Assembly: GCA_022844345.1 (NCBI GenBank)
Contig: JALHLU010000002.1
Location: forward strand, 225,018-289,017
DNA: 64,000 nt
Source: Hyphomonadaceae bacterium
GTDB taxonomy: Bacteria > Pseudomonadota > Alphaproteobacteria > Caulobacterales > Hyphomonadaceae
Reading direction: 5' to 3'
The translations under genes and the position numbers were made by a program. The notes under the pieces were generated by a model. It was not told the DNA's origin and ran no database searches. It was given only the letters and a program-made list of their open reading frames with translations. Numbering within the stretch: the first letter of the stretch is position 1; every line of letters starts with the position of its first letter. Shown here piece after piece: positions 9,789 through 20,477 of the stretch.

Positions 9789-10226
9789 TTACTTCGCCGT
9801 CTTCGCAGGGCTCGGCTTCGCGGCGGCTTTCGCCCGCCGCGCTGTGCATTTCGGGCACAGGCAGTTTTCCTTGCCGATGAAGGCGTCGAAATACTCCTTG
9901 CCGTAATCGTAGGTGATCTCTTCGCCGGGCTCGATCTGGCGCAGCGACTTCACGAAAATCTTCCCGCCATAGACGTAGATGATGCCATTCGGCCGGCACG
10001 AATGGTTGGCATACCGTCCGATGTTCGACCGCGGCGATCCATCCAGCGTGTGCGTCCGGCTGAGATTGTAGAGATAGCGCGGCTTGCCCGGCATGGCGTC
10101 GGCTTCGGCATTGGTGATGATATTGCCGGTGTATTCGAAGATGCGCACGCCCTTCGGGATCACCTCGGTGGCAAAAAGGCCAAGGCCGGTCGCTGCTCGG
10201 CCGATGCGGAAGGGATGTTTGGGCAT
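9789..10226 (-). CDS. SET-domain protein-lysine methyltransferase
   Basis: 145-residue protein made almost entirely of a SET domain, which transfers methyl from S-adenosylmethionine to lysine. Visible signatures are GLGLFATEVIPKGVRIFEYTG (SAM-binding N-terminal part), GRYANHSCRPN (catalytic NHS motif), EITYDYG (catalytic Tyr), and a post-SET zinc-binding Cys cluster CLCPKC. An Ala/Lys-rich tail (about residues 128-145) follows. The substrate is unknown; bacterial SET proteins are sporadic and often ascribed to transfer. It is divergent from uvrA, and the SOS box at 10372 lies between the two genes. Confidence 0.9.
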   Translation of the reverse strand: MPKHPFRIGRAATGLGLFATEVIPKGVRIFEYTGNIITNAEADAMPGKPRYLYNLSRTHTLDGSPRSNIGRYANHSCRPNGIIYVYGGKIFVKSLRQIEPGEEITYDYGKEYFDAFIGKENCLCPKCTARRAKAAAKPSPAKTAK

Positions 10227-10371
10227 GAGCAGCCCCTAGCCGTGGATTCGCGAGGTTTCAATTCCGGCGATTGCCGCGCCCGGTTCCGCGTTCGTCCCGC
10301 CCTCTGAACGGACGGCTGCTGCCAAGTCCCCGGCAACAGGCGGCTGCAGGAACAGTGGACGATCCGCCGCC

Positions 10372-10386
10372 GTTCCTTTTCTGTTC
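10372..10386 (+). promoter_or_regulatory. LexA SOS box upstream of uvrA
   Basis: GTTCCTTTTCTGTTC matches GTTC-N7-GTTC exactly and lies 73-87 bp before the uvrA ATG, within the divergent uvrA/SET-gene spacer. It could therefore control uvrA alone or both genes. Confidence 0.8.
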
Positions 10387-10458
10387 TTTCCCGTGTAATC
10401 GACTCGGCCCACCCCTATCTGGCATTGATCCCGCTCAGGCAGCTCCCCGGACGCCCAC

Positions 10459-13410
10459 ATGTCTTCCGAACCCAACGCCATCCGCGTGCGCGGCGCACGC
10501 GAGCACAATCTCAAGAACGTGGATGTCGACATCCCGCGCAACCAGCTCGTTGTGATCACGGGCCTTTCGGGTTCGGGCAAATCCTCCCTGGCGTTCGACA
10601 CCATCTATGCCGAGGGCCAGCGCCGCTATGTGGAATCCCTGTCGGCCTACGCCCGCCAGTTCCTCGAACTGATGCAGAAGCCGGACGTCGAGCGGATCGA
10701 AGGTCTCTCCCCCGCCATCTCGATCGAGCAGAAGACGACCTCCCGCAACCCGCGCTCCACGGTCGGCACGGTCACCGAGGTCTATGACTATATGCGCCTT
10801 CTGTGGGCGCGCGTCGGCACGCCATACTCGCCCGCCACCGGCCTTCCCATCGAGGCGCAGACCGTCAGCCAGATGGTCGACCGCGCGATGGCGTTCGGCG
10901 ACGGCGCGAAATTCCACCTGCTCGCCCCCATGATCCGCGGCCGCAAGGGCGAATACCGGAAAGAATTCGCAGACCTGCTCAAGCGTGGTTTCGCGCGTGT
11001 GAAGGTCGACGGCGAATACTACGAACTGGAAGACCCGCCCAAGCTCGACAAGAAGCTCAAGCACGACATCGATGTCGTCGTGGACCGCATCGTCATCAAA
11101 TCCGGCATGGAACAGCGCCTGGCCGAAAGCTTCGAGGCGGCCCTCGGTCTCGCAGACGGCATCGCGGTCGCCGAATTCACCGACAAGGACCCGGAAACGA
11201 AAGAGCCCCGCCGCACCACCTTCTCCGCCAAGTTCGCCTGTCCCGTCTCCGGCTTCACCATTCCGGAGATCGAGCCGCGCCTGTTCTCGTTCAACAACCC
11301 GTTCGGCGCCTGCCCGGCCTGCGACGGCCTCGGCGAACAACTCAAGATCGATCCCAATCTCGTCGTCCCGGAAACCGACAAGGCGCTCAGCGATGGCGCG
11401 ATCGCGCCTTGGGGCAAGTCGGCCTCGCCGCTGCAGGAACAGACGCTCAAAGCGCTCGCCAAGAAGTACAAGTTCTCGCTCGACACCGCGTGGAACAAGC
11501 TGCCCGAGCGTGCGCGCGAAATCATCCTCTACGGCACGGGCGAGGAAGAAGTCGACTTCGTCTTCGACGATGGCGTCCGCCGCTACGAAGTCACCAAGCC
11601 ATTCGAAGGCGTCGTCGGCAATCTCGACCGCCGCTTCCGCGAAACCGACTCGGCCTGGATGCGCGAGGAAATCGGCCGCTACCAATCCGCCGCGCCCTGC
11701 CCCACCTGCATGGGAGAGCGCCTGCGTCCCGAGGCGCTCAGCGTTAAGATCAATGACTTCACCATCTCCAACGCCACCCACCTCTCCATCCACCTCGCGC
11801 GCGATTGGTTCGAGGCGCTGCCGAAGAGGCTGACGAAGAAGCAGAACGAAATCGCCGCCCGCATCCTCAAGGAAATCCGCGACCGCCTGCAATTCCTCAA
11901 CGATGTTGGCCTCGACTATCTCTCGCTTTCGCGCGCCTCCGGCACGCTGTCGGGCGGCGAAAGCCAGCGCATCCGCCTCGCCTCGCAGATCGGCTCCGGC
12001 CTCTCCGGCGTCCTCTACGTGCTCGACGAGCCGTCCATCGGCCTCCACCAGCGCGACAACGAACGCCTGCTCGGCACGCTCAAACGCCTGCGCGATCTCG
12101 GCAATTCGGTCATCGTGGTCGAACACGACGAAGACGCGATCCTGACGGCCGACCACGTCATCGACATGGGCCCTCGCGCTGGCGTCCACGGCGGCGAAGT
12201 CATCGGCTTCGGTTCAGCCGAAGACCTTATGGCGAACGAACGCTCCATCACCGGCAAATATCTGTCCGGCGAGGAAGAGATCGCCATCCCGGAAAAGCGC
12301 CGCTGGGCCGACAAGAGGAAGATGGTCCGCGTGATCGGCGCAACCGGCAACAACCTCAAGAACGTCACCGCCGAAATCCCGCTCGGCGTCTTCACCTGCG
12401 TTACCGGCGTCTCCGGCGGCGGCAAGTCCACGTTGATCATCGAGACGCTCTACAAGGCCCTCGCCCGCCGCCTCAACGGCGCCAGCGACGGCCCCGCTCC
12501 ACATCAGAAGATCGAAGGCATCGAGCACCTCGACAAGATCATCGACATCGACCAGTCGCCCATCGGCCGTACCCCGCGCTCCAACCCCGCGACCTACACC
12601 GGCGCCTTCGGCCCCATCCGCGACTGGTACACCGGCCTCCCCGAATCCAAGGCGCGCGGCTACCAGGCCGGCCGCTTCTCGTTCAACGTGAAGGGCGGCC
12701 GCTGCGAGGCGTGCCAGGGCGACGGCGTCGTCAAGATCGAGATGCACTTCCTGCCCGACGTCTATGTCACCTGCGATGTCTGCAAAGGCAAACGCTACAA
12801 CCGCGAAACCCTGGAAGTGCTCTACAAGGGCAAGTCCATCGCCGACGTGCTGGACATGACGGTTGAAGAAGCCCGCATCTTCTTCGGCGCCGTTCCCGGC
12901 ATTCGCGGCAAGATGGAAACGCTCTGCCGCGTCGGCCTCGGCTATGTGAAAGTCGGCCAGCAGGCCACGACGCTCTCAGGCGGCGAGGCGCAACGCGTCA
13001 AGCTCGCCAAGGAACTCTCCAAGCGCGCCACCGGCCGCACCATGTACATCCTCGATGAGCCCACCACGGGCCTCCACTTCGACGACGTCCGCACGCTGAT
13101 GGAGGTCCTGCAGGAGCTTGTCGACGCCGGCAACACCATCGTGGTGATCGAGCACAATCTCGACGTCATCAAGGTCGCCGACTGGATCATCGACATGGGG
13201 CCCGACGGCGGCGATGGCGGCGGCGAACTTGTGGCCGTCGGCACGCCAGAGGACGTCGCGAAGAACAAGAAGAGCCACACCGGCCGCTTCCTGGTCGAGA
13301 CGTTCAAACGGCAGGAAGAACGCCGCCAGCGTCAGGCGAAGCGTGTGAAGACAGCTACTGCCAAGCCGGCCGCCAAGGCGAAGAAGCCAACGCGGCAGGC
13401 GGCTGAGTAG
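10459..13410 (+). CDS. uvrA: Excinuclease ABC subunit A
   Basis: 983-residue DNA-damage sensor of nucleotide excision repair, a tandem ABC ATPase that loads UvrB at lesions. First Walker A is [12 protein letters not shown] near residue 32; second is [12 protein letters not shown] near residue 650. Both halves carry LSGGE signatures followed by Walker B ([11 protein letters not shown] and [11 protein letters not shown]). The first zinc module reads CPVSGF...CPACDGLG, with Ser in place of one Cys; the second is intact (CEACQGDG...CDVCKGKR). The C-terminus is an extended Lys/Ala tail. An SOS box upstream supports LexA control. Confidence 0.98.
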   Translation: MSSEPNAIRVRGAREHNLKNVDVDIPRNQLVVITGLSGSGKSSLAFDTIYAEGQRRYVESLSAYARQFLELMQKPDVERIEGLSPAISIEQKTTSRNPRSTVGTVTEVYDYMRLLWARVGTPYSPATGLPIEAQTVSQMVDRAMAFGDGAKFHLLAPMIRGRKGEYRKEFADLLKRGFARVKVDGEYYELEDPPKLDKKLKHDIDVVVDRIVIKSGMEQRLAESFEAALGLADGIAVAEFTDKDPETKEPRRTTFSAKFACPVSGFTIPEIEPRLFSFNNPFGACPACDGLGEQLKIDPNLVVPETDKALSDGAIAPWGKSASPLQEQTLKALAKKYKFSLDTAWNKLPERAREIILYGTGEEEVDFVFDDGVRRYEVTKPFEGVVGNLDRRFRETDSAWMREEIGRYQSAAPCPTCMGERLRPEALSVKINDFTISNATHLSIHLARDWFEALPKRLTKKQNEIAARILKEIRDRLQFLNDVGLDYLSLSRASGTLSGGESQRIRLASQIGSGLSGVLYVLDEPSIGLHQRDNERLLGTLKRLRDLGNSVIVVEHDEDAILTADHVIDMGPRAGVHGGEVIGFGSAEDLMANERSITGKYLSGEEEIAIPEKRRWADKRKMVRVIGATGNNLKNVTAEIPLGVFTCVTGVSGGGKSTLIIETLYKALARRLNGASDGPAPHQKIEGIEHLDKIIDIDQSPIGRTPRSNPATYTGAFGPIRDWYTGLPESKARGYQAGRFSFNVKGGRCEACQGDGVVKIEMHFLPDVYVTCDVCKGKRYNRETLEVLYKGKSIADVLDMTVEEARIFFGAVPGIRGKMETLCRVGLGYVKVGQQATTLSGGEAQRVKLAKELSKRATGRTMYILDEPTTGLHFDDVRTLMEVLQELVDAGNTIVVIEHNLDVIKVADWIIDMGPDGGDGGGELVAVGTPEDVAKNKKSHTGRFLVETFKRQEERRQRQAKRVKTATAKPAAKAKKPTRQAAE

Positions 13411-13413
13411 CTT

Positions 13414-14313
13414 CTACTTGGCCACGAAGTCCACCGGCCGCAGGCCCTTGTAGAGAATGGCGCCCAGCGCGATCGAGGGCATGCTCGCAAGCGCCAGCAG
13501 GAAGCTCGTCACGCCAGTGACCGCCAGCACCGTCATCATCCCGGCCGAACCCTCGGGCGCCGCACGCAGCACTTCGATGCCGAGGGATTCCAGCAGGCTC
13601 TGGAAAAACACCACGGGCAACGCGGTCAGGATCACGGCCCCGAGAATCCGCCAGACATTCCCGCGCGACCATGTCCACGTCTGGAAGATCACGATCCGCC
13701 GCTCGCCCACCGTTGCAGCGTTCACCATTGCAAGGCGTGTGGTTATATACGCGAAGAGCGCGACCCCTGCGATCATCAGCACCGAGAACGCCAGCACCCC
13801 CTCCGGCCCAAGCGCGGCTTCCAGCGCCAGACTGAGCGCCTCCGGGTCGGCCATCAACGCGTTCAGCTCCTCCGGCGTCGCCGCGAGCCGCGAGAAGACG
13901 AACATCGACAGCACAAGGAACATCAGCCCGAATAGCGGCAACAGCATGCAGGCGAAGGCAGCCATCACGCCCAGCAGCCTCACCTCGTCCGCCCCAAACG
14001 CCAGACCGCTTCGTCCCACGAACTCGTCGCGCAGTGCCTTGCGCAGCACGGCCGCCGCAAACATCAGGCTGGCGATCATTCCCGGCGCCAGGACGGCCAT
14101 ATCCCAAACCGTTACCGCCAGCATGCTCTGCGGTTCGCTCCCTGCGGGCCGCACCGCAAGCACAAGCGCCAGGCCGATCATCGAGATTGCGGCCGTGATC
14201 GCCGCCGCCGGCAGCATCAGCCGCCAGTTCTGTTGAAGGAACCGCCACGCCTGCGTGAAGCATTCCATGACAGGGACCTTGCCCCCGGTCTGTTGCCTCG
14301 GTGTTTCGCGCAT
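13414..14313 (-). CDS. Multi-pass membrane protein of unknown function
   Basis: 299-residue integral membrane protein with about six hydrophobic segments. It starts MRETPRQQTGGK at an ATG preceded by AGGAG six bases away; an earlier in-frame start has no such site. The pattern, an amphipathic FTQAWRFLQQNWRLM lead-in followed by paired helices and a C-terminal GAILYKGLRP, resembles the broad glycerophosphoryl-phosphodiesterase membrane-domain/DUF-type proteins, but no catalytic motif is visible. It converges on uvrA with a 3-bp gap. Function not assigned. Confidence 0.7.
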   Translation of the reverse strand: MRETPRQQTGGKVPVMECFTQAWRFLQQNWRLMLPAAAITAAISMIGLALVLAVRPAGSEPQSMLAVTVWDMAVLAPGMIASLMFAAAVLRKALRDEFVGRSGLAFGADEVRLLGVMAAFACMLLPLFGLMFLVLSMFVFSRLAATPEELNALMADPEALSLALEAALGPEGVLAFSVLMIAGVALFAYITTRLAMVNAATVGERRIVIFQTWTWSRGNVWRILGAVILTALPVVFFQSLLESLGIEVLRAAPEGSAGMMTVLAVTGVTSFLLALASMPSIALGAILYKGLRPVDFVAK

Positions 14314-14383
14314 GCCGCACTCCTGAACGCGCCATGCAATAGAGCACGCTGGCCGCGTATGGAAGTCGCGCAAACCGCCTGAT

Positions 14384-15550
14384 TCAGCGGCCCAGCGCGA
14401 ACTCGAATGTCAGGATATGGGTTTCCGGCATGCGGCATCCCGGCGGCTGCGCCCCGCCCTCGATGCGCCAGCGCCACGTACTGATCACATCCTGCACGGC
14501 TTCAGCCACGCCTTCATGTGGCGCCGACACCAGAAGCCGCGGCTCCGAGAACACCCCATTCGGCTCAACGTTCAGCGCATAGACGACCACGCCGCCGAAA
14601 TCCTTGAACCGCGCCTGATAGGGAAAGCCCGGCTGCTTGAAGGTCCGCGCCAGTGCGATCCGGCATCGCGGCAGGGCAGCGTCTCCCTCCGCAGGATACA
14701 GCAACTCGGCGATGGCCTTGCGGCCTGAACCCGCCGTCTCCCGCCGGTCAGCAATGCTCCGCTGCGCCCGCTCGCCCAGCGCGCTGTACATCGCATCGCC
14801 CCAGGCCGCCGCCGCGAAGTACTCGGCCGCCAGCCTGTCGCGAATAGCGCCCTCCGGGGTCGCTGCGATCTGATCGTGCAGCTCCTCGACCACGTCGTAG
14901 ACGGCGTTGTACGCCTCGGCTGACTTCGACCGCATGAACGCGGCCGCCGCCATGCCGCGCCGCATCTCGAACCGCGCTGGCGACTGCGCTGCTCCCACCT
15001 CGTCCAGAAAGCGAATGGCCAGTTCGGCCGCCTGGCTCGCCTGCGCCCAGTCGCCTGCTTTCCATGCCTCCATGTGCAGCACCTGCGCCGCCCGCGCCGA
15101 AATCAGATCGCGCCCCGCCACCGCCGCGCGCCCGTTCAGGGATGCCATAAGCCGGCTGCGCGACTGCGGCGAGATCGCGACGCCAAGACTCGCCCAGTCG
15201 AACAGCACGCGCGACACGGCCGGTGTTGCGTCCGGATGCGCCAGCGCCTGACCCTGCTCCACCAGGAAGCGCGCATAGCCCAGCGCAGTCGACGGCTCGT
15301 CCGCCAGCATGGCGATCCAGCCGAACTCCCGTGCGACGGCGACCGCCTCGGGCGAGGCCCGGTCGATCGCCGGCCAAGTCTCCGCCGCCACCAGCGAAGC
15401 GCCCCGATAATCGCCCGCTTCCACGGCCGAATTGAATGCCAGCATGTCCGCCTGCGCGTTCACGGGCGCCATCGCGCCTACGGCAAGCGCGCACATCAGA
15501 ATGGACCGCGTCAGAAAGGTTTTTGTCCTGCGCATCATCCGTCCGGCCAT
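14384..15550 (-). CDS. Exported protein with TonB-like C-terminal domain
   Basis: 388 residues. The ATG at 15550 has GGGGAACG directly upstream and gives a basic N-terminus plus hydrophobic signal peptide ending MAPVNAQA. The central part is helical and Ala-rich, with TPR-like spacing ([21 protein letters not shown]..., [17 protein letters not shown]). The last 90 residues ([36 protein letters not shown]...VISTWRW) match the energy-transducer TonB C-terminal pattern. A periplasmic interaction role is inferred; no transmembrane anchor besides the signal is seen and no ExbBD genes are nearby. Confidence 0.7.
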   Translation of the reverse strand: MAGRMMRRTKTFLTRSILMCALAVGAMAPVNAQADMLAFNSAVEAGDYRGASLVAAETWPAIDRASPEAVAVAREFGWIAMLADEPSTALGYARFLVEQGQALAHPDATPAVSRVLFDWASLGVAISPQSRSRLMASLNGRAAVAGRDLISARAAQVLHMEAWKAGDWAQASQAAELAIRFLDEVGAAQSPARFEMRRGMAAAAFMRSKSAEAYNAVYDVVEELHDQIAATPEGAIRDRLAAEYFAAAAWGDAMYSALGERAQRSIADRRETAGSGRKAIAELLYPAEGDAALPRCRIALARTFKQPGFPYQARFKDFGGVVVYALNVEPNGVFSEPRLLVSAPHEGVAEAVQDVISTWRWRIEGGAQPPGCRMPETHILTFEFALGR

Positions 15551-15658
15551 CGTTCCCCGGCAGTAGTCTACCAACACAGGTGCGGCCGGAAATATGGCAA
15601 AAACTGCCGAAAGCCCGGGGGCTCGCATTTCTGGCCCGTCCCGGCCTATATCCCCTGC

Positions 15659-17086
15659 ATGAAAGTCGAACCCATACACATCGTCGGCGGCGGAATGGCC
15701 GGTTCTGAAGCCGCCTGGCAAGCTGCGAATCTCGGCGTGCCCGTGGTCCTGCACGAGATGCGCCCCGTGCGCGGCACCGACGCCCACCACACCGACGGCC
15801 TTGCCGAACTGGTCTGCTCCAACTCCTTCCGGTCAGACGACTGGGAGTACAACGCCGTCGGGCTCCTCCACGAGGAAATGCGCCGCGCCGGCGGCCTCAT
15901 CATCGCCATGGGCGACCGCCACCGCGTCCCCGCAGGGTCAGCCCTCGCCGTCGACCGCGACAACTTCTCCGCAGACGTCACCGCCGCCCTCAAGGCGCAC
16001 CCGCTCGTCACCATCGAACGCGGTGAAGTCGACGGCTGGCCGCCCGAAGCGTGGTCCAGCGTCATCATCGCCACCGGCCCGTTGACGTCAGACAATCTCG
16101 CGAAAGCCATCCTCGCAAAGACGGGCGAAGACTCGCTCGCCTTCTTCGACGCCATCGCTCCCATCGTGCATCTCGAATCCATCGACATGTCGAAGGCGTG
16201 GAAGCAGTCGCGCTACGACAAGCCCGGCCCCGGCGGCGATGGCGCCGAGGCCTACATCAACTGCGCGATGAACAAGGGCCAGTACGAAGCCTTCATCGCC
16301 GCTCTGCTCGCGGGGCCCAAGACCGAGTTCAAGGAATGGGAAGGCACGCCCTATTTCGAAGGCTGCCTCCCCATCGAAGTCATGGCTGAGCGTGGCGCCG
16401 AAACGCTCCGCTTTGGTCCGATGAAACCCGTCGGCCTCACCAACCCTCACGACCCCACGGTCAAGTCCCACGCCATCGTCCAGCTGCGCCAGGACAACAA
16501 GCTCGGCACGCTCTGGAACATGGTCGGCTTCCAGACCAAGCTGAAGCACGGCGCCCAGACCGATATCTTCCGCATGATCCCCGGCCTCGAGAATGCTCAG
16601 TTCGCGCGCCTCGGCGGCATCCACCGCAACACCTTCATCAACTCGCCCGTCCTGCTCGATCGCCAGCTGCGCCTCAAGGCCGATCCGCGCGTGCGTTTCG
16701 CGGGGCAGGTCACCGGCGTTGAAGGCTATGTCGAAAGCGCCGCCATGGGCCTCGTCGCCGGCCGCATGGCCGCCGCGCAAAGCCTTGGCCGCCAGGTCGA
16801 ACCGCCGCCCGACACCACGGCGCTGGGCGCCCTCGTGAACCATATCACCGGCGGCCACGTCGTCGGCCGGATCGAGGATTCCGGCGCACGCTCGTTCCAG
16901 CCGATGAACGTCAATTTTGGCCTCTTCCCCGAGCTTGGACCGGTCGAACTCAAAGCCCCGGACGGCAAGCGCCTCAAGGGCGCCGACAAGGGCCGCGCCC
17001 GCAAGCGCCTGATGGCGTTGCGCGCGCTGGATGATCTCGGCGAGTGGCTGTCCGCCCAGCAGGTCCAGCAGGCTGTAACGGCCTGA
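15659..17086 (+). CDS. trmFO: Methylenetetrahydrofolate--tRNA-(uracil-5-)-methyltransferase TrmFO
   Basis: 475-residue flavoprotein that makes 5-methyluridine at tRNA position 54, taking the methyl group from methylenetetrahydrofolate. It starts [20 protein letters not shown], the FAD-binding motif. It contains [33 protein letters not shown] and [15 protein letters not shown], which hold the two functional Cys of the family, and ends with the [20 protein letters not shown] motif typical of GidA-like proteins. The frame is open well upstream on the same strand, but homology begins at this ATG. No strong ribosome-binding site is seen. Confidence 0.96.
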   Translation: MKVEPIHIVGGGMAGSEAAWQAANLGVPVVLHEMRPVRGTDAHHTDGLAELVCSNSFRSDDWEYNAVGLLHEEMRRAGGLIIAMGDRHRVPAGSALAVDRDNFSADVTAALKAHPLVTIERGEVDGWPPEAWSSVIIATGPLTSDNLAKAILAKTGEDSLAFFDAIAPIVHLESIDMSKAWKQSRYDKPGPGGDGAEAYINCAMNKGQYEAFIAALLAGPKTEFKEWEGTPYFEGCLPIEVMAERGAETLRFGPMKPVGLTNPHDPTVKSHAIVQLRQDNKLGTLWNMVGFQTKLKHGAQTDIFRMIPGLENAQFARLGGIHRNTFINSPVLLDRQLRLKADPRVRFAGQVTGVEGYVESAAMGLVAGRMAAAQSLGRQVEPPPDTTALGALVNHITGGHVVGRIEDSGARSFQPMNVNFGLFPELGPVELKAPDGKRLKGADKGRARKRLMALRALDDLGEWLSAQQVQQAVTA

Positions 17087-17218
17087 TGACGCTGCAAGCG
17101 TCGAAAAAAGCCCGCACGTTGCAGATGTCGGCTTGCGCATCCCAAGGCGCTGGCCAAACTGGGCCACGCGGTGATTTGGGGACGCCGTGCGCCCGGCGAC
17201 GGGCCATGGAGGGGACTT

Positions 17219-18181
17219 ATGGGGCGCAAACACCTGACGCCGAAACGGCATCTCGGCAACGAGATCGACGAAGAAGTCTTTGCTGTTGGAGAAAGGCTCC
17301 GCGCAGCCGTCGATGCAGCGCAGAGAAGGCCTGCCCCTGCCCCCATGGCCACCGCCAAGCAGGCAAGCGAGCCACCTGGCGCTCCGCTACAGCCTGAAAC
17401 CGCCAGGGCCGGGTCCGCGCCAGCCTTCGTTGGCGCGGAAGCATCCCTGATCGAGGAACAGGCCGTCGTCGAGGGCGCCGAAATCCTGCTCGAGCTCGAG
17501 AAGGAAGGGCCCATCACATCGCTGACGATCATCCTCATTCCCGAGGAGCATCGTCAGAACCGGCGCGTGGCAGCCCTGGGGGCGACCTTCGGTTTCGTCG
17601 CCGAATTGCCGGGCCGGCGCCGTATCGCTGTCGCCGTCCCGAGAGGTTACGTGACAGACTTCGCCTCGATCCCCGGCTTCGTGCAGTGGCTCATCGCGCC
17701 TTTCGGAAAGCACTCCGAAGCGGCTGTGGTGCACGACTGGCTCTACACGCTCGGCACGCCGGGCGACCGCAAGACACGGAAACTTGCAGACCTGACCTTC
17801 CGGCGCGCGCTCGCCCTGGTTGGCGTCAAGTTCTTCCGGCGCAATCTGATGTACTGGGCTGTCCGTGTGGGCGGCCGAAGCGGTTACGGCCTCGAGAGCG
17901 ACTATGACTTCCGCGAGCTTGAGCGCCTCAAGCGGCGCATCCCTCCGCCGGAGCGCGATCAGTTCATGATCACCTGGAAGGAACAGGTTCTGACGCGCGA
18001 GGAGCACAAGCGGCTGAAAGAGGCGCGGAAGGCCGCGCGCAAGCGGGCGTCCGAGCAAGCGGCATCGTCTGGCCAGCCTGAGCGTGCCGCCGCGCCGCCG
18101 CCTGCGCCGCAAGCCGAACTTTCACCGGGCGAAGCAAAGTCCGCCGCGCAGGAAACGATGGTTGCCGTCGAACAGCGCTGA
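17219..18181 (+). CDS. DUF1353-domain protein
   Basis: 320 residues, starting MGRKHLTPKRHLGNEIDEE with GGAGGGG seven bases upstream. After an Ala/Pro-rich N-terminal third, residues about 120-240 match DUF1353: AVPRGYVTDFASIPGFVQWL, KHSEAAVVHDWLYTLGTPGDRKTRKLADLTF and FFRRNLMYWAVRVGGRSGYG. That family occurs in phages and bacteria and is thought to be a small peptidase-like or virion-associated fold; its function is not established. The C-terminus is a highly charged helix (EEHKRLKEARKAARKRASEQ). It meets the next gene tail to tail without a gap. Confidence 0.75.
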   Translation: MGRKHLTPKRHLGNEIDEEVFAVGERLRAAVDAAQRRPAPAPMATAKQASEPPGAPLQPETARAGSAPAFVGAEASLIEEQAVVEGAEILLELEKEGPITSLTIILIPEEHRQNRRVAALGATFGFVAELPGRRRIAVAVPRGYVTDFASIPGFVQWLIAPFGKHSEAAVVHDWLYTLGTPGDRKTRKLADLTFRRALALVGVKFFRRNLMYWAVRVGGRSGYGLESDYDFRELERLKRRIPPPERDQFMITWKEQVLTREEHKRLKEARKAARKRASEQAASSGQPERAAAPPPAPQAELSPGEAKSAAQETMVAVEQR

Positions 18182-18970
18182 TCAGCCGTTCTTGTCGGTG
18201 TTGCCGGGCCTCGCAGTCGTGTCTGCGTTGGGGTCTTCGCCGCGCATCGCCTTCTCGAAATACTCGCGCCCGCTCAGGGACGCCATCGCCTTGCCGAAAT
18301 CGCCCTCGCCCGCGAACTCGCCGCGCGCGTTGTTGACCACGCCATAGAGCGCGCGGAAAGCGATCAGCGCCAGCACGCCAATGATCGGCTGGCCCAGAAG
18401 GAACAAGGCGCCAGCTCCCGCAAAGATCGCGAAATGAAGCACGATGATCCGGCCATAAGGCGCAAACATCTCCGCCATCGGGTTTGTGTTCTTCCACTCG
18501 CCCTTGATCAGGAACTCCCAGACGAACACCAGCACCTGGAAGGCGATGATCGCATAGACGAACCAGGCAACATGCAATCCGGAACTGAGCCCGAACTGGA
18601 ACATCGCCATCACGTCCATCATGATCGGCGGCGCATCGCCCAGCGTCCCGTTTCCCATGCTGACGAAGACCATCAGGAACGAGCCATGGACGGCGCAGAA
18701 CATGCCGTAGTGGAAGACGAAGAACACACACAGGAACAGGCCCATCGCCATTCCGCCAACGCCGAAAGTGGCGCCGGAAACGAAGATGCGCGGCAACGTC
18801 ATCACGCCGGCAATGATGTTCTCCATCCAGTACAGCATCACCAGCGGCACGGCGTTCCAGCCAAACGCGATGACGCCATAGATCGGGAACAGGTCCACCG
18901 CGAGCCCGGCCAGCACCAGCGGCCGCCTCAGCGCCCGCGCCCAGCTCATCGGATTGAGAAGATTGCCCAC
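18182..18970 (-). CDS. Polytopic membrane protein (DUF6498-like)
   Basis: 262 residues with six or so hydrophobic segments. The feature LVMLYWMENIIAGVMTLPRI, an aromatic-flanked motif in the second helix, recalls the DUF6498 group of uncharacterised membrane proteins; that assignment is from memory of the pattern. Charged loops lie near the C-terminus (EFAGEGDFGKAMASLSGREYFEKAMRGEDPNAD). Its stop codon abuts that of the convergent DUF1353 gene. Function unknown. Confidence 0.65.
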   Translation of the reverse strand: MGNLLNPMSWARALRRPLVLAGLAVDLFPIYGVIAFGWNAVPLVMLYWMENIIAGVMTLPRIFVSGATFGVGGMAMGLFLCVFFVFHYGMFCAVHGSFLMVFVSMGNGTLGDAPPIMMDVMAMFQFGLSSGLHVAWFVYAIIAFQVLVFVWEFLIKGEWKNTNPMAEMFAPYGRIIVLHFAIFAGAGALFLLGQPIIGVLALIAFRALYGVVNNARGEFAGEGDFGKAMASLSGREYFEKAMRGEDPNADTTARPGNTDKNG

Positions 18971-19067
18971 GCCTGCCCCGTTTCGATTCTGCCCCGAAAA
19001 CCACCAAACAGCGGCCAGAGGGGATTGTCATCCTCCATGCTGCACGCGAGCCGCCCTCGGCGATCTG

Positions 19068-19790
19068 CTACAGCCTCCGCCACAGCGCCGCGTTGAAGAT
19101 CCGCCACCGCTTGCCGAATGGGGAAGGCTCGCGCCCCTTCGCGTCCGCCCGCGCCGCAAGGTGCAGCATCGCCGGCCACAGCGGCGAGGGAGCTGCCCTC
19201 GCCCCGCCCCGCGCCACGTCCCAACGCTCCCTGGCCCCGGGAAGCTCCGCCTTCAGCGCCAGCGCAGCCTCGCCCACCCGCTCCATCGCCGCCAGCCCGG
19301 CCTCCGGCGCCCCCGCCATCAGCGCCACCCCCGCCAGCCGCATGAGCTTGGCCTCGGCCGCCAGATGCCGCGCCTCATGCTCCCCGTCCGGCTGATGCCC
19401 GCCTGCCTGCAGGTGATCGTCCAGAATGTCATCGAACGCATCGACCAGCCCCGCCATCGGCGCCATCAGATCGCCCCGGCCCGCCGTCACCCGCGCCAGC
19501 TCCTCGGCAAGGTCATGCCGCCTCACGGGCCCTGCGCCGGCAACCTGTTCCAGCGTCTCCCGCCACCATTGCAGCCGGATCTTCCCCAGCATCGCTTCCT
19601 TGGTCTGCAGGGTCCGCTGCAACTCCTGATTCAGCAGGTAGATCGCAACCAATCGCTCCCGCCCCGCCTGGTCGGCATAGCGGGTCGCCAGCCAGCGATC
19701 CTCGTCCGTCCGCTTCAGACGGGCGTCGAAATCGTCAGCGCTTGCAAGACTTGCCGGATTAGCCGTATCGCTCATGTTCAAATTCAGCAT
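19068..19790 (-). CDS. Squalene/phytoene synthase-like protein
   Basis: 240 residues. The pattern DRWLATRYADQAGRERLVAIYLLNQELQRT...IRLQWWRETLEQV follows the first half of trans-isoprenyl diphosphate synthases (COG1562), but both Asp-rich DxxxD catalytic motifs are weak or absent: the first site reads NQELQRT, and MAGLVDAFDDILDDHL is only suggestive of the second. It may instead belong to the NDUFAF6-like non-catalytic branch found in alphaproteobacteria. The ATG at 19790 (MLNLNMSD) has AGGGCTGGA upstream; MSD five codons later is possible. Divergent from sodB. Confidence 0.7.
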   Translation of the reverse strand: MLNLNMSDTANPASLASADDFDARLKRTDEDRWLATRYADQAGRERLVAIYLLNQELQRTLQTKEAMLGKIRLQWWRETLEQVAGAGPVRRHDLAEELARVTAGRGDLMAPMAGLVDAFDDILDDHLQAGGHQPDGEHEARHLAAEAKLMRLAGVALMAGAPEAGLAAMERVGEAALALKAELPGARERWDVARGGARAAPSPLWPAMLHLAARADAKGREPSPFGKRWRIFNAALWRRL

Positions 19791-19848
19791 TCCAGCCCTA
19801 TCTCAAGGGCAACACGGTCAGAAAAACAGAAGAGAACGAGGGTAATCC

Positions 19849-20451
19849 ATGGCTTTCACGCTTCCCCCCCTGCCATATGCGCGCACGGCCCTTGCCCCGC
19901 ACATTTCCGAAAACACGCTCAACTTCCACTACGGCAAACACCATCAGGCCTATGTGGACAACCTCAACAAGCTGGTTGCCGGCACGCCGCTGGAAAACGC
20001 ATCGCTTGAGGAAGTCGTCAAGCAGAGCTGGACCGACAAGAAGCCCGGCATCTTCAACAATTCCGGCCAAGTCTGGAACCACACCTTCTACTGGCACTCC
20101 ATGAAGCCCGGCGGCGGCGGCCAGCCCACCGGCCTCGCGGCTGACCGTATCAACAAGGATTTCGGCTCGTTCGACGAGTTCAAGCGCCTCTTCGCCGAAG
20201 CCGGCGCAACGCAGTTCGGCTCGGGCTGGGCCTGGCTCGTCCTCAAGGACGGCAAGCTTGCCGTAACCAAGACCCCGAACGCCGAAACCCCGCTCACCGA
20301 GGCCGGCGTCACCCCGCTGCTAACCATGGATGTCTGGGAGCACGCCTATTATCTCGACACCCAGAACGCCCGCCCCAAATACATCGAGACCTTCATCAAC
20401 GAGCTGGTGAACTGGGATTTCGTGAACCAGAACCTGTCGGACGCGAAATAG
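19849..20451 (+). CDS. sodB: Superoxide dismutase [Fe]
   Basis: 200-residue cytoplasmic enzyme converting superoxide to peroxide and oxygen. Metal ligands are visible: His in LNFHYGKHHQAYVDNLN, His in VWNHTFYWHSMKPGGGG, and Asp and His in DVWEHAYYLDTQNARP. Gln in the SGQVWNHTFYW motif, together with the overall sequence, points to the iron form. A GAGGG ribosome-binding site precedes the ATG and a hairpin terminator follows. No copy of the katG/ahpC operator is seen in the 58-bp upstream spacer. Confidence 0.96.
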   Translation: MAFTLPPLPYARTALAPHISENTLNFHYGKHHQAYVDNLNKLVAGTPLENASLEEVVKQSWTDKKPGIFNNSGQVWNHTFYWHSMKPGGGGQPTGLAADRINKDFGSFDEFKRLFAEAGATQFGSGWAWLVLKDGKLAVTKTPNAETPLTEAGVTPLLTMDVWEHAYYLDTQNARPKYIETFINELVNWDFVNQNLSDAK

Positions 20452-20477
20452 ACCTGCCTCCGAATCAGACCGTCCAG

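Noticed and set aside
10435..12189. Long minus-strand open frame opposite uvrA
   Set aside because: Antisense shadow of the certain uvrA gene; Asp/Glu/Val/Ala-rich, typical of reverse-frame translation.
15074..15658. Upstream extension of the trmFO frame
   Set aside because: It overlaps the minus-strand TonB-like gene, is Arg-rich and unlike TrmFO, whose FAD-binding start is at 15659.
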